From contig DCOH01000050.1 in NCBI GenBank assembly GCA_002322865.1, forward strand, positions 37,739-43,576: a stretch of DNA of 5,838 bases, in the 5' to 3' direction. The notes under the pieces were generated by a model. That model saw nothing but the letters and a program-made list of their open reading frames with translations, ran no database searches and was not told the origin of the DNA. Positions 5,331 to 5,838 of this stretch are shown here, piece after piece; position 1 is the stretch's first letter, and every line of letters begins with the position of its first letter. Position numbers and translations under genes: made by a program. This DNA comes from Sphingobacterium sp. UBA1575. Its GTDB lineage: Bacteria; Bacteroidota; Bacteroidia; Sphingobacteriales; Sphingobacteriaceae.

Positions 5331-5651
5331 ATGAGAAATCATCTGAAATCATGGAAACAATACATGAGGATTAATTTAATACCAATCTTCCTCATACTGT
5401 TTATATTGGGTGCTTGTAAGAAAAATGACCTGGACTTAGATGACCCTACTATATACCAATGGGAAATTACGGAAACCTGGTCATCCACCATGCCGCATGA
5501 CGATAATGGAGAAATAAAAGTCGATATGGGGAAAAATAGGCTTGTTGTCAAGGTGGAGATCAAATGGTTGACCAATGCACAAGTTCAAAAACTTAAAGAT
5601 GAAGATAAAAGGAACAGCAGTTATGAACTTAAATTCCGAAAATTAACATAA
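5331..5651 (+). CDS. Small lipoprotein, function unknown
   Basis: I do not recognise the family. A hydrophobic stretch (residues 15-26, NLIPIFLILFIL) ends in the lipobox LGAC with the lipidated cysteine at C29, followed by KKNDLDLDD. The protein should therefore be a signal-peptidase-II-processed lipoprotein with a mature chain of about 78 residues. An acidic stretch after Cys+2 has been linked to surface export of lipoproteins in some Bacteroidota, but here two lysines come first, so location is open. The rest looks like a small beta-rich domain (YQWEITETW, RLVVKVEIKW) with a charged end. An in-frame ATG at 5364 would give a shorter signal peptide (MRIN followed by the hydrophobic core) and is an equally good start; neither has a Shine-Dalgarno site. 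A strong terminator follows 12 bases after the stop codon, and a candidate promoter precedes it, so it is probably a single-gene transcript or the end of the bshB1 unit. Confidence 0.7.
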   Translation: MRNHLKSWKQYMRINLIPIFLILFILGACKKNDLDLDDPTIYQWEITETWSSTMPHDDNGEIKVDMGKNRLVVKVEIKWLTNAQVQKLKDEDKRNSSYELKFRKLT

Positions 5652-5663
5652 TAATATTAAAAT

Positions 5664-5700
5664 AAAACAAAAGGCCTAAAAAATTAGGCCTTTTGTTTTT
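5664..5700. terminator. Bidirectional intrinsic terminator between the converging lipoprotein and ribF genes
   Basis: The arms 5664-5679 and 5684-5699 pair perfectly over 16 bp around an AAAA loop, with a GGCC core at 5673-5676. On the plus strand the 3' arm ends in TTTTGTTTTT. On the minus strand the hairpin is followed by TTTTGTTTTATTTTAA, so it can end transcription from both sides. It fills the space between the two stop codons. Confidence 0.92.
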
Positions 5701-5701
5701 A

Positions 5702-5838
5702 TCAATTTTCAAAGAAAGCTCGAATATCCTTTTCGTCTTTTTTGATTTGTTCCTGCATCAATTCCAAACTTTCAAACCATTGATCGTGGCGGATAAACTG
5801 TAGGAATTTAACCCGTAAAGTCTTTGTATATAGATCAT
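5702..5838 (-). CDS. ribF: Probable riboflavin kinase/FAD synthetase RibF, C-terminal 44 codons (runs off the right edge)
   Basis: RibF phosphorylates riboflavin to FMN and adenylates FMN to FAD. The last 44 residues are in the window, beginning DLYTKTLRVKFLQFIRHDQW and ending at TGA (5704-5702). The pattern is an IYG-like turn, a beta strand with V-F, then F-IR-(D/E)-W/F-F-SLE-L, and a closing helix with QI-KD. It matches the end of the riboflavin kinase domain, where RibF proteins typically show a similar R-E-x-x-F-x-S-L-x-x-L-x-x-Q-I-x-x-D run. The catalytic residues lie outside the window, so this rests on a short tail only. It converges on the lipoprotein gene and shares its terminator. 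Confidence 0.72.
   Translation of the reverse strand, partial: DLYTKTLRVKFLQFIRHDQWFESLELMQEQIKKDEKDIRAFFEN

Overview
The window looks like an ordinary chromosomal segment from a member of the Bacteroidota, most likely the Sphingobacteriaceae (Sphingobacterium or Pedobacter type). The support is AT-rich intergenic DNA, genes mostly without strong Shine-Dalgarno sites, several exact matches to the Bacteroidota -7 promoter box TAnnTTTG, a DUF4294 protein (a family I know only from this phylum), and a bacillithiol gene of the type common in these bacteria. I see no mobile element, CRISPR array, tRNA or rRNA. Genus assignment is inference from protein style, not from a search.

Left part (1-3176, minus strand). 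Reading with transcription, from right to left: rsh (bifunctional RelA/SpoT-type ppGpp synthetase/hydrolase, complete), a fur-family metal- or peroxide-sensing repressor (complete), then purA (adenylosuccinate synthase, only the first 89 codons are in the window). A strong hairpin with a T-rich tail lies between fur and purA. A candidate purA promoter lies just upstream of it, so the hairpin is either the fur terminator, part of the purA leader, or both. fur has its own -7 box and a TTAACGTTAA palindrome just before its start codon.

Middle (3177-3329). A 153-base divergent region separates rsh from the plus-strand genes. It holds a -7 box for the plus-strand gene and a small palindrome.

Right part (3330-5651, plus strand). 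An exported DUF4294 protein of unknown function, a divergent glutathione-peroxidase-family thiol peroxidase, bshB1 (the deacetylase of bacillithiol synthesis), and a short lipoprotein of unknown function. Candidate promoters precede bshB1 and the lipoprotein gene, and a hairpin overlaps the gpx stop codon and the bshB1 -7 box. A perfect 16-bp-stem terminator at 5664-5700 serves the lipoprotein gene and the converging minus-strand gene, whose last 44 codons (5702-5838) look like the C-terminus of RibF (riboflavin kinase/FAD synthetase).

How the parts fit: the minus-strand genes link the stringent response, a Fur regulator and purine nucleotide synthesis; PurA is a known target of ppGpp inhibition in E. 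coli. The plus-strand genes put a thiol peroxidase next to a low-molecular-weight thiol synthesis gene, consistent with a redox theme. I do not see a new multi-gene system; the items worth a second look are the intergenic structures, the unusual peroxidase active-site surroundings and the two proteins of unknown function.
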